The notes under the pieces are model-generated. The model was not told where the DNA came from, did no database searches, and saw nothing but the letters and a program-made list of their open reading frames with translations. This document shows, in pieces, positions 20,415 through 30,727 of a stretch of 64,000 nt of DNA; position 1 is the stretch's first letter; each line of letters opens with the position of its first letter. Both the position numbers and the translations under genes were made by a program. The DNA is from Cadophora sp. MPI-SDFR-AT-0126 (Eukaryota > Ascomycota > Leotiomycetes > Helotiales > Ploettnerulaceae), in contig JAGMVK010000010.1 of NCBI GenBank assembly GCA_020747065.1, positions 1,116,001 through 1,180,000 of the forward strand, written 5' to 3'.

Positions 20415-21647
20415 TTAATAATCCTCGGCTGCTTTCTTCTCCTTATAATCCGTACTTGAGCTTCCAGGTTGTGATATCTGAATCGTGATGGGGTCTGAGA
20501 GCCTACTCCTAGCCGCCGGTTCAAGTCGCCCTATTTTCCCCTTCGTCTCTTCAAAAGCGTCGCTGACTAGCCTTCTCTCCCGTTCTTCTGCATCCCGGAC
20601 TACTCGCTCAGCTGTATGTGCCCTCTCGCCAATTTCCGTCGCCAGGTCCTTGACTTTGTCTCCAAATGCATGCTCGATTCGTTCCGCTCGGTCTGTGTAC
20701 TCCCTGACCTCCCTGTTTGCGCTCGTAGCAAAATTGTCTTTTTGTGCCTGAATATCTTTGGCGACTTCTCGGGCTTGTTGCGCGTAGTGGCCGATTTCTG
20801 AAGCCAAGTTCTTCACTTTGCTGCCAATACCAGCTTCGACTTCCTTTCCCTTCTCGAAGACACTTGCCACCTTTGGCAGCGACGCACTTGGGAACTTGTA
20901 TACCGGCGTAGCTTCGGGTTGTGCGAGTGACTTCCGTCCCGAGTGTTGTCCAGCAAAGCGATCCGGGGTGCTCGCTTCCAAGTCTGTTTTCACCTCCTCA
21001 TACATGGCTTCGACCAAGGCCGCCACAGCATGAACATCTAGATCACAATCTGGACGACTGAAATCCCGCTCTCGTTGCTCGATAAATTCTCGTACGCGCC
21101 TCCATTCCGTCTGGTAATACTTGAACCGATTCGGTAAGCCCGATCCTTTCAAGAAAGTCAAAATTCCAGCGAAGACAGTGTTGATGGCGCCGAAGACCGT
21201 CACGGCTCCTCGACTGCCACCTGCCGCTCCCAAAGCTGTCAATGCGGCCGCAACCACAATCTGCAATCCCAGACATCCATTGATGAGCCAGGAAAAGTAT
21301 TTGTATCCGACTTTGGCCGTTTGTTCGTTATGGATGACTCGAGCATAGATTCCCAAATTCGGAGCAGGTCGACCGCCAGAGGAGAAGAATGAGTCGGAAT
21401 GTGACATTGAGGGATGTGATATGATACCGGTGAGGTGACGGAATAGGTTCAAATTGTCGTTTGGATCGAGTTCCGGTCGGCCAAAAGCATCAATTTGGAC
21501 CCGCTGTGGAGGCAGTGTTGACACTTCTGAAGTTCCATGATGTCCCGTTCTTCCATTCTCGATGTCCGTCATCGTGGACTTTTGACTTCTCTGTTTGGAG
21601 GGGACCGCAATGTGGAAAATGTCTCTACATTTCTGGAAGAAACCCAT
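20415..21647 (-). CDS. Fungal SLATT-domain (two-TM effector family) protein with duplicated helical tail
   Basis: A single exon encodes 410 aa. The first 90 residues are polar. Residues 96-205 match the fungal version of the SLATT (SMODS and SLOG-associating 2TM effector) domain: NLGIYARVIHNEQTAKVGY, two membrane helices at about 119-141 and 148-166 with a short turn, then an amphipathic stretch LPNRFKYYQTEWRRVREFIE. In bacteria SLATT proteins are thought to be membrane effectors of conflict systems; the fungal role is unknown. The tail (about 255-385) is a long charged coiled coil with a duplicated unit: GSKVKNLASEIG at 275 and GDKVKDLATEIG at 329, 54 residues apart. No SLOG, nucleotidyltransferase or NLR gene lies nearby. 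ATG 21647 is used; M26 is an alternative. Confidence 0.85.
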   Translation of the reverse strand: MGFFQKCRDIFHIAVPSKQRSQKSTMTDIENGRTGHHGTSEVSTLPPQRVQIDAFGRPELDPNDNLNLFRHLTGIISHPSMSHSDSFFSSGGRPAPNLGIYARVIHNEQTAKVGYKYFSWLINGCLGLQIVVAAALTALGAAGGSRGAVTVFGAINTVFAGILTFLKGSGLPNRFKYYQTEWRRVREFIEQRERDFSRPDCDLDVHAVAALVEAMYEEVKTDLEASTPDRFAGQHSGRKSLAQPEATPVYKFPSASLPKVASVFEKGKEVEAGIGSKVKNLASEIGHYAQQAREVAKDIQAQKDNFATSANREVREYTDRAERIEHAFGDKVKDLATEIGERAHTAERVVRDAEERERRLVSDAFEETKGKIGRLEPAARSRLSDPITIQISQPGSSSTDYKEKKAAEDY

Positions 21648-24004
21648 GTCGTGATTCCCAGCTTTGACTCAAAAGAGCAGAGGAGGGAAATGAATTTTAA
21701 ATGTTGGTTTGAGTCCGAGGAACCCATCTTGACACGAGTAAGATAAGCTCACTCTGAAGATCATTGATCATACATTATCCCATGCAGCATGCAGGTATTC
21801 CTTACCTCAATACGCGCAAGTCTCAGAACGATTTCGGAGATTTGCAGAGTATGTGAGACATGCCAGCCTGTAGCATTTCCGTTCCCGTAGCGCGGGAGAT
21901 CCCTCCCGCGTTGTTCATGGTGATCGTTGACTGTTGCGGAATTGACCCAGCCTTAGCGTTCTGCTGCTGGAACATGTGTGTCTGAAAGCGGTAAAGTGAA
22001 TATTAGTAAACCTTGAATAGGCGTCGAGACTTGAGCTGAGAGTTATGCAGTTAGTGGTTGCGGTCGCCAGATTACCAAGTGTTAATATTAATCAATTTCG
22101 GAGCTAATTACTGTACACGGAGGTTGCAAGGTTTGTTGAGTCGCTGTTGTTAATTACTACACGCCGCTACTGTACTTCGAGTCCTCTTGATGCTCTTGTC
22201 AAAATAAAATGTGACAAATGACACAAGATTCGTTCTGTCAGCTCCACCGTGAGTCTTTATTAACGCGAGCCTTTCTAAACAAGGACTTCAGAGTCGACTT
22301 CGAAATCGAGCTAGAAGGTCTTCTTTCATTTTGGCTGATAAATATGGTATCCTCGCGGAATATCTGTCCAAATCAGAAACAATTCCTGCTCCGATTCGCA
22401 ACTCTTACATCCTGTGATATTATCATCAGAAACGCGGTAATCTGATATATATTGATTAGGTATTTGACACGCATTTAGAAACTTGCATTCTCCTAAGCTT
22501 GCAGCATGCATCGTCCTCACCATTGATTTTCTCCACAATTTTTGCTTCACAGTTCTTGCTTCTTCCACAGAAGAATCTAGATAGTATTGTTGACCTTTCT
22601 AGCTCTTGTTCACCTGCTTCCCGTCTCCGGAAGTATACCACATCAATTCGCTACTCAGTCAAACCGCCCTCTTTCCTCATCAAGTACCAGGTAGGCGCGA
22701 GAGGGCTTACCTTGTAATGTCCTCCTTCTATATTTGCAGCATCCATCGCCATCGTTGTCGATTGATCTCTTCACAGCAATTCTCGCATATTTCTTGGTTC
22801 CATTGTCTTGTCTTCTCCGATGTTGCCAGAGCAGAAGGATGATGAGAGGACCGACAAGCTACGCATTGTCTACTGAGTCGGTGCATACTTTCAAGATAGC
22901 AAATCCGAGGTACTGCTAGAGACTGTAGTGACAGTCCGTTTGAGCTCTTCACCGATCAGAGCTGCCGCTGCAGTTGTGAATTTTTGGGATGGTGGGATGC
23001 GCAAAGGGGCTGGAGATTCGGCGAGATTGATGATATTGGGAGAGGAAGGAGAAGAACAGCCTCTTTCAGCTCCATTCAACTCGCTCGGCTTGCTTCTATT
23101 TGGCCTTTTCTGGATAATAACTAGGGGCCATTGACAGTGCCATATTCTCCCCGCCCCCGCCCCCGCCCCCCCTTGATTAATGCTAATTTTTTGGCGTGGA
23201 ACCCACCAGAATTTTTAACATTAAACAAGGGGGATAGTAGTAGCTTGCCATTTCTCACTCTCTTCTCCAGAGACCCATGCTTCCGTATCTTCACTCCAGG
23301 AACAAAACTCGACATTTCCAAGCTGCATATTGATAATCTGTGGCTATGGCGGAGACCTCACGTTGGAGTGCTTCCCATGACTTGCTTGTTAAGCATTCGT
23401 CCAAGTTTTCACAGAATTCTGCTGCAATGTCGGTTGTAGTAAGCACTGATGTAAATTCTAGTTCGCGATTCCTTAAGACCAGTTTTCAGAATCAGGCAGG
23501 GCATTATTTGACCTTGCTCAAGTTGTCCTCTTACAGCAGTGAAGTCGCAAGATTGTAAATAATTTGAAAGCACTGTACAAGTTACCTTAGGCCATCTTCT
23601 GCTTCATGCTAAGCAACGTTGAAATTGAATTTAGCCAGCATAATCCCGAACCACATGGTCTGCTTCCGGAGAAGGTTGTAATGTAGTAGTGGGGTCTTAC
23701 GACTTTCCAGACTTTGCTACTGACTTGGAAAATCCAACGGACAACTGAAGTCATAAACTTCTAAGGGTAGGCTTGTTCCAATTGCTCGAAGATCAAAAGA
23801 GGATAGCACAATGAGGAATTTGTGATCTGACCATTTGTAATCTGACGTGTACGGCGAAAATAGGCCGTTGCATGAGAGAGAGCGGGGTCAACAATAAAGC
23901 CTGAGAGCAGGGTTGGTTAAGCGAGCAGCCCCCCATATCCTTATCAGCAAGCCCACAAAAGAGTGGATGAAAGATCAAATTTCTAACAAAAAAAGGAGAC
24001 AAAA
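21648..24004. other. 2.4 kb gene-poor stretch upstream of the SLATT gene
   Basis: This is mostly short open frames without features. Near 23145-23172 there is a C-rich simple run. A GC-rich palindrome at 21891-21910 is listed separately. The right end contains the T-rich Pol III terminator of the 5S gene as read on the minus strand. Confidence 0.5.
21891..21910. promoter_or_regulatory. GC-rich palindrome in the SLATT gene promoter
   Basis: The arms are CGCGGGAG and CTCCCGCG, with four bases between. It lies 244 bases before the ATG of the SLATT gene, in surroundings that are otherwise AT-rich. It may be a binding site for a dimeric zinc-cluster or zinc-finger factor, or a small hairpin. Function is inferred only. 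Confidence 0.4.
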
Positions 24005-24123
24005 ACATACAGCAGTAGGTATTCGCTGGTGGTCACCCACCCAACTACTAATCTACCGATTTACTGCTTGTGTATGGCAGAGCGGACGGGATGCCCAATT
24101 CTCAGTAATCTATGGCCGTATGT
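24005..24123 (-). rRNA. 5S ribosomal RNA, isolated copy
   Basis: The 119-base minus-strand sequence starts ACATACGGCCATAG and ends CTGCTGTATGT, as fungal 5S genes do. The internal promoter region has the conserved GGGCATCCCGTCCGCTCTGC. The loop E / helix IV part has TTAGTAGTTGGGTGGGTGAC followed by CACCAGCGAATACC. Terminal helix I pairs completely, allowing one G-U. Helix II (GATTACTG with CAGTAAATC) pairs with a single bulged A, so the fold is intact rather than decayed. The last base is followed by a T run and then, after six bases, by seven T, which fits Pol III termination. It is dispersed among protein genes and not linked to an rDNA unit, as in Neurospora and related fungi. Confidence 0.93.
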
Positions 24124-25305
24124 GATAGAATTGGTCGTTAATTCAGATGATAGTTCATTTGCAGAAGGAGAAATAGGTTCGACGTGGATAATGAAGTTCT
24201 CCTTGCTTTACGACGCTGCAAAACATACCCGGGGTCTAGTAATTGGCTTTCGGGATCTCAAAACCTGAACGTTAGTATGCCACTTTTTCAAAGAGTCTTT
24301 AATTTGTCGAAGATATCCAGCGGGGCACTAAACAAGGTTGCGAGAACAGAGGCTAATGCAGCTACGATCTACGGTGCGGTCTTCTAATCCAAAGTTCTTC
24401 GAAATACCGTAAGACCCTTGAGGGGCATAAATAGAAAACACTAAGCGAGCTAGGAGTAAAATTGACTATCTCCTAAAGGGCCGGAGTCTTATAGGCACGA
24501 CTCTAGTCTTATTACGGTTATACCACACTATGCAAGAGTGATAAATTAATATCGGTCTTCGCTTGATAGTCGATGAAAAAAAAACTACGTAGCGAGCCGT
24601 CGATTATTGCTGTTTGTCCAGTCGACATTGAAATATTATAATATATGCGCAACTTCACGTCGGAGCCATTTCTTCCTAAACATAATACTGCGAGGAGCTT
24701 TAAAAAGATCGAAAATCTGTGCGAAGAAATCGGCGAAATCGGCGAAATCGGAAAGTTGCATGGACGGGCCCTTTTCAGATCAAGCAATTCAGAATATCAA
24801 GGCCTATCGCGATTACAAGCAAGTGTACTATCTCGGAGCCAGGACCTAAAGCCATAGGGAAACATCTCGTCGCCTTCCTCAAATGTCTCTTTTGCTTCCT
24901 TCCAGCAGACGCGACCGACACAGATCATGCGGATTCCGAGGATATCTGGGGATCTGACTGGAACTCACCGGGTACGCCATTTACGGTATGGCAGTCGATA
25001 TCAGGCTGAAAGACGTCGTGGCGATGGATTACGTCGAAGTAGCCGCTCCGAATGTCCTCTTTTTGTGTGTTTGTAAGCTCTGAAAGTGTCGCAGAGGTTA
25101 CTCCATCCGTAAGTGGGATGCTCGCTGTGCCTCGCGCCTTTCATATGACACATCGATAGCCACTTATGTTTCTCAGACCCTTGCTATATAAAGGTTGCAT
25201 GATGCAACTACATGCCTCGACCATTTATTTCAGAGGGTTGTTTTTCTCAGATTAATTGCATTCTCCCAACACCACCACTTTCCAACTTTCTTTTAACAAC
25301 TCAAC
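24124..25305. other. Intergenic stretch between the 5S and GNAT genes
   Basis: It contains an AT-rich half (about 24400-24660), a short tandem repeat of cggcgaaat near 24730, and the GNAT promoter at the right end. No coding region is supported. Confidence 0.5.
25185..25192 (+). promoter_or_regulatory. TATA box of the GNAT gene
   Basis: TATATAAA lies 114 bases upstream of the ATG at 25306. It is followed by a pyrimidine-rich leader (the CCAACACCACC and CTTTCTTTTAAC parts) that is usual for fungal transcript starts. Confidence 0.5.
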
Positions 25306-25995
25306 ATGTCGCTAAAGCTCCAAAAAGTCAGTCTCGAAGACTTCGACACCATGATAAATCACGCCAACATATACCCACCGGGTGATGACCTAGTCGGTCC
25401 TCCAACTCCATTCTTCTGGCCAGTCTCTTCACGAGAAGAAGCCCTGCAGCGTCTCCAACTCCACATGACCAAACAGAAGTCGCGATTTCTTGGCGACCCC
25501 ACCGCAACATACCTCAAAGTCATCGACGAAGAAACACAAGAAATCATCAGTATAGCTCGATGGCACTATTACCCTTGCGGATTCTCCTTCGAAGATACCA
25601 TTGGGTGGGAGATTCACAGTCCTGTTGAGGGCCAGCCATTTCCGAAGGGAATGAATATTGACCTGCACAATTTCATCCTTACGGAAAGAGATCTCGAGAG
25701 GAAGAATTGGATAGTAAAAGGCAAGCCGTGTTGGATCTTGATGCATTTGGTTACACGAGGTTCTCAGAGAGGTCGGGGGGCAGCGGGCAAGCTGATTACT
25801 TGGGGAGTGGAGAAGGCAAACGCAGACGGGGTGCCTGCATACCTGGAAGCTAGCGCTCTGGCAAAACCTCTGTACGAAAGATATGGCTTCAAGCAGATAG
25901 GAAATCTTTTAGAGCTGGATTTGAGAGTGCATGGTGTTGACATGGATATTGCGATGGCTAAGATGGGTATTTTGCCGCCGAAGGTAGATCATTAG
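25306..25995 (+). CDS. GNAT-family N-acetyltransferase
   Basis: A single exon encodes 229 aa. Motif A, which binds the acetyl-CoA pyrophosphate, is RGSQRGRGAAGKL at 151-163 and follows the beta strand CWILMHLVT. The following strand (VPAYLEAS, 176-183) and the helix LYERYGF (189-195), with its late tyrosine, complete the fold. The N-terminal 130 residues carry the proline-rich PPTPFFWPVSSREEALQRL segment seen in many fungal stand-alone GNATs. The protein is probably cytosolic and transfers acetyl from acetyl-CoA to an unknown amine or small molecule. There is no cluster context that would name the substrate. Confidence 0.88.
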   Translation: MSLKLQKVSLEDFDTMINHANIYPPGDDLVGPPTPFFWPVSSREEALQRLQLHMTKQKSRFLGDPTATYLKVIDEETQEIISIARWHYYPCGFSFEDTIGWEIHSPVEGQPFPKGMNIDLHNFILTERDLERKNWIVKGKPCWILMHLVTRGSQRGRGAAGKLITWGVEKANADGVPAYLEASALAKPLYERYGFKQIGNLLELDLRVHGVDMDIAMAKMGILPPKVDH

Positions 25996-26622
25996 ACTAG
26001 AATCAAAGGACGATAGAATGAATGAGGAATCTGGGGACGATCGAACTATACAACTGAGAATCTTAAGGAGATGGGGATTGAAAGTCAGCAATTCGAGAAT
26101 TCTGTCGTTTAGCCATCAGATTGTGTGATCCATGTGATGTAATACATTATCAATCTTCACTACAGTTAAGGATGAATTAGCGAATGAAAGTTGAAACACC
26201 CCTCTGATGATGAATAATTGGGCCTTATTATCGAAACGTCGACTGCTATTCAGGGATTCTACGCAGCTTTTTAAGAAATCGGCCAGTTTTCTGTTTGATA
26301 TTCCTTCGCGCGGCATAAAGCAACCTTGTAGCAGTTTTTCGCCATCTTACCGTAGTACATGACCCTTGTTCTGTTGCGACTTTCACATGTTCACATTTGT
26401 ATCTTTCGCTTAAACCCCTTTCGCAAACAAACAGTCAGGATCTCATTCGCTAAGATATCATTACCCAGGACTCCAACATGTTCATCATTAAAATGCAACT
26501 CCAAACTCCGATCAACCTGTGCCAGAACACATGTCCATCTAGTAAATGCCAAGTCCATGTCTCGCATCAATGCCAGTATATATCTCTTTCTCTCTATGTG
26601 CACACTCCATCGATTCTCCATC
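25996..26622. other. Convergent 3' intergenic stretch
   Basis: It lies between the 3' ends of the GNAT and glucanase genes. Nothing coding or RNA-like is supported. Confidence 0.5.
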
Positions 26623-28696
26623 TCAATAGTACTCCGGTAAATCTGAGTAGCTCGGTATACTGGCTGAGCAGTTGAACTCGGGAGCATACGCCTTCTTTGG
26701 GAGGATTCCAGCAGCAAGGCCGCGCTGGTAGCTCCATTGCGTGGCTCCTTCTGTCGCCCAAGTCCAGTAGAACCAACCCCATCCTTTCTCGAAACTGTGC
26801 ATCTGCGCTTCGGCAAACATTTGCAGAAATTGCTTATAAGAATCACTGTAGCTGCTTGGATCGGAGTTGGCATTTGCGCAACTACATGCTGAACTCTTGG
26901 CGGGGCAGCCTGGGGTGAGGACCTCGGTGGACGAGTCTCCTGATTTGTAGTTGCCCTCCCAGCGAGTTCCCCATCCGACATTGTTGAGGTTGGGGGCGCA
27001 GTCAGTGTCTGCTTGCGACCATTCTGCGAATATGGTCGGGCCAAATCCAGTCGACACGCTCATACTCTGCTCCGTTTGGGTACTCCAGTCAGAACAGGCA
27101 TAGTCGATTTTCTTCGAATGGGTGAAGTCGATCTGGTTCTTGTTGAAAATCACGTATTGGTGAACATCTAGCACAAGGCCATCATAGCCTGTAAGTTTGC
27201 CCTGCCAGTTACCAAGGCCCATGAACCCGTCTCCGAATACCACATAGGCATTAATACCATTCTTCCGAACAAGCTCATAAGCGCTCACAGTCCACGCCAA
27301 GACGTCAGATGTCTGCAATGCTGTCATCTTCGGTTCATTTGCAAGGCCGTAGAATGTGATGATATTCTTATATCGATCCTGCGCGAAGAATTGAGAGAGT
27401 TGATCGTGGATGGTGAGCGATCGATTAGCATTCAAAGCTCCATCATTTCCATTCAACCACCCAATCGCGCCGAGACGACCACTGTGATTCCAACCATTCT
27501 GACTTCCGGGAATTCCATGCAGGTCGAGATTGATGCGAAGGCCATGCTTGCGCGCCCACTCGATGCCTCTGAGCAGGTACCTCCAAGATACTCGGTAAAC
27601 ATATGGATCGCCATCATAAGTTACCACCGCCCAATACGAGAAGGGTATCCGAACGTGATCCAACCCAGCGGCTGCAATGTCTTTGAATGTTTGCTCTGTC
27701 ACAAATGTCGCATAATGCTTCTCCAAAGTCGCCTTTGCATCGGTTCCTAAGTGCTCTGTCAACGTCCATTCGTCGACAACACCTGGGTAGTTGAATAAAG
27801 ATGGAGTGATAAATGGCTCCAACGAGAGCCATCCTCCAAGATTTACTCCTCTGGCAGGCATGTCGGCATACGATCCCCATGAAGTTGATATAGGAGGAGA
27901 ATTCGAATTGGCACTTTTCGAGTCGTCCCATTCTGAATTCAGTCCCATGATCGGAAGACCTCCCACTGTGACAGCCGTGTATGTGACATTGAAATCTGTC
28001 GTGTCGTACCAGGAAAAAGGATCCAGATCCGTCCCTTTAGCTTCTGCTGGTATGTCTGATTCGGATACCCCGTTTAGATTCGAGTTTGAGGGTTTGCTAT
28101 CACTGGAGGATGAACCGGCGGAGCTTGTCGAGCTTGATTTCGAGCCGTTTTTCTGACTGACAACCACTGCAACCACGATTATAATAATCACAATGATCAA
28201 TGCAATTCCTATCCAAAGCCCTGATCACTTGTTAGCTCAGATACAAAAGGTATGGATCCAGGGGAAACGAACATAATCGCTTCTTCTTTCCCCTCCCATC
28301 ATCCGAATCATATTCATCCTTCTCGTACCTCGCTCCACCCCTGATTCCTCTGAGTCTCGAGCCATCTCCTTCCTCAAGCAACGCTCCGCTCACTACCCTT
28401 CTCTTCTTTCTCTTATGCTGCCGCCTCTTCTCTACCACGATCTTCTCCTCCACAACCTCTCTATGCTGTCGTTTCCTCCTTGGTTTTGTAGGTGTGACTT
28501 CCGCTACCCTCGACACCCCCTTTTGATTCAATTGATCGAGCTTCGCTAACGCATTGGCGGATAAAGCCTGTGAACTGGTTCCAGAAGACGACGACTCATA
28601 TTTGGCCCTCCTTTCTGTCCTCCTCTTACTATGCTGGTGACTTCGTTCTCGAGATTCGCGAGTCTTTCGGGGAGATTCACGAGGAGCGGGAGCCAT
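26623..28696 (-). CDS. exgD: Membrane-anchored glucan 1,3-beta-glucosidase (GH5, exgD-like)
   Basis: The two-exon model is 28696-28273 and 28220-26623, giving 673 aa. The intron is 52 nt (GTTCGT donor, GCTAAC branch, GATCAG acceptor). Residues 1-140 are a very basic, Arg/Lys/Ser-rich cytoplasmic tail. One membrane helix follows (about 142-162, LWIGIALIIVIIIIVVAVVV), then a Ser/Asn-rich stalk and a GH5 domain from about residue 255. The acid/base glutamate is E437 in LANEPK and the nucleophile is E541 in FAEWSQA. Type II topology places the enzyme on the wall side, where the family trims beta-1,3-glucan during wall remodelling. It diverges from the BCKDH E1-beta gene across a 312-bp shared promoter. 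Confidence 0.9.
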
Positions 28697-29008
28697 GTCT
28701 TCCGGCTGGCGCAATCGTGAAGGGTCGGAAAATCAATTAGTCAATGTATTTTGAAGAACAGGATCGCACATTTCCAGATCAATATTTACAATAGAATATG
28801 CCCAGGCTGCCCAGTACGCCGACGTGGCCAGCGCTTCGTGATCGAATTCGACCTTGTTTTTCGGCTTGGTAGTCGTTGGCACAGCAATTATCGATAGCGA
28901 CTGGGGGCTGGATAACAATCGGCTATTCGCGGCTTCCGAGTCGACATAAAGATACCTCCGTACCTTCCCCAGATTTGGTTCCCCTCATAATGTAATGTCC
29001 TACACAAA
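28697..29008. promoter_or_regulatory. Shared divergent promoter of exgD-like and BCKDH E1-beta genes
   Basis: 312 bases separate the two divergent start codons. No canonical TATA box or repeated operator stands out. The half near 28970-29000 is the probable leader of the BCKDH gene. Confidence 0.5.
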
Positions 29009-30308
29009 ATGGGGACATTACAAAGATCGTTTTCGAGAGGATTGCTTCCTTTGCGGTGTTTGTCAATCTGCAAGACTCACATTATTCCGCCAGCAAGGCT
29101 CTACTCCACAGCTCCGCCATCCGCCCGGTTAAATTTCCCGACAGACTTCTCCACTACCCCCATACTGAATCATACCGCGCAGTCGGCTCTTCAGAATATC
29201 GAACTACCTCCAGATATTCAAAATGGCACTACCAAACGAATGAACTTGTTCCAATCGGTCAATGATGCTATGAGCCTTGCACTCGCTGCCGACGAGTCTG
29301 TCATACTATTTGGTGAAGATGTTGCATTTGGAGGGGTGTTTCGTTGTAGCATGGGGCTGGCAGAGAACTTTGGGTCAGAGAGGGTCTTCAATACACCGTT
29401 GAGCGAACAAGGAATCGTTGGATTTGGAATTGGAGCCGCAGCGGAAGGAATGAAGGCAATTGCGGAGATTCAGTTCGCAGATTACGTGTATCCGGCATTT
29501 GATCAGTTGGTCAACGAGGCTGCGAAATTTCGGTACAGAGATGGCAAAGAAGGTAGACATGTTGGAGGATTGACTGTCAGAATGCCTTGCGGAGGTGTGG
29601 GGCATGGAGCATTGTAAGTTCAGATCAGCTTCTGCTTGATAAATCTAATGTCTACAGATACCATTCACAATCACCAGAGAGCTTATTTACACATATTCCT
29701 GGTCTTCGGGTCATCATGCCTAGATCTCCAATTCAAGCGAAAGGTTTACTTCTCTCGGCTATAGCCAGCAACGATCCATGTATCTTCATGGAACCGAAAG
29801 CTTTATATCGAGCAGCAGTCGAGCAGGTCCCGACTGGAACTTATTACCTCCCTCTGTCCAAAGCCGAGGTACTGAAGGAAGGGTCGGATTTGACAATTGT
29901 GTCATATGGGCATCCTCTGTACACTTGCAGTGCTGCAATTGAGAAGGCGGAGAAAGATCTCGGTATCAGCATTGAGTTGATAGACTTGCGGACAGTGTAT
30001 CCATGGGACAAAGAGACTGTCCTGAAGAGTGTGAGAAAGACTGGACGATGTGTGGTGGTGCATGAAAGTATGGTCAATGCTGGAATTGGAGCCGAAGTTG
30101 CTGCCAGTATACAAGAGGATAAGGAGACGTTCCTCAGACTTGAAGCCTCGGTCATGAGAGTTGCTGGATGGAGTGTGCATATGGCTCTGATGTTTGAACG
30201 GTTTAACATTCCAGATGTTGCCAGTAAGTACTTAGACTTTGTCCTGATGAGATATACTAATTCCTCAAAGGAGTGTACGACAACATTAAAAAGGCGGTGG
30301 AGTATTGA
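29009..30308 (+). CDS. Branched-chain 2-oxoacid dehydrogenase E1 component, beta subunit (mitochondrial)
   Basis: The three-exon model is 29009-29613, 29658-30223 and 30271-30308, giving 402 aa. The first 45 residues are rich in R, S and L with no acidic residues ([19 protein letters not shown]), as a mitochondrial presequence should be. The E1-beta thiamine diphosphate fold is clear: [18 protein letters not shown], then [32 protein letters not shown], and the C-terminal domain with [17 protein letters not shown] and [18 protein letters not shown]. With the alpha subunit (not in this window) it decarboxylates the 2-oxo acids from leucine, isoleucine and valine. The last exon is only 38 bases and supplies [12 protein letters not shown], the usual C-terminus; without it the protein would end in unrelated residues. 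Confidence 0.95.
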
Positions 30309-30727
30309 ACTGCAAAATTGAGGTCAAATCTTAAAAGAAAACTAGCATTGCAAAAGCTAGAAGTTTTGCTCTGGCGAGGAATGAAGCTGCTGGAGCTGAG
30401 GTGGCTTAAAATACCTGAGTATGGTCAACAACCTATTAGAAGTAAAAGCTCAACCACATAGATCAGCTCAAATATGTAGCTAAATACACAGAACTTAAAG
30501 TACAAGAAAGCTAATTCGCCTTATTCCGATCGAGAAACAATAAGTGCTTAAAAACCAATGGATGTTCTGTTCAACACGTGACTGACTTTCGCGCCTGCTT
30601 CAGCCACAGTTGGAGGGGTCGCGGCTTGTAGCGTCGACTGTCTCATCCCCATAATCGACCTCAATCCAGAACTCACGAAGGCCGATGAGGTAGTCGCGGA
30701 AAGCCAACTCTCCGAATAATATCTACG
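30309..30727. other. Intergenic stretch, promoter of the capping protein gene
   Basis: No gene is supported. An 84-codon minus-strand frame that crosses into the next gene's first exon has no domain and is judged a shadow. Confidence 0.5.

Noticed and set aside
23145..23172. C-rich simple repeat
   Set aside because: Too short and too simple to be more than a low-complexity run.
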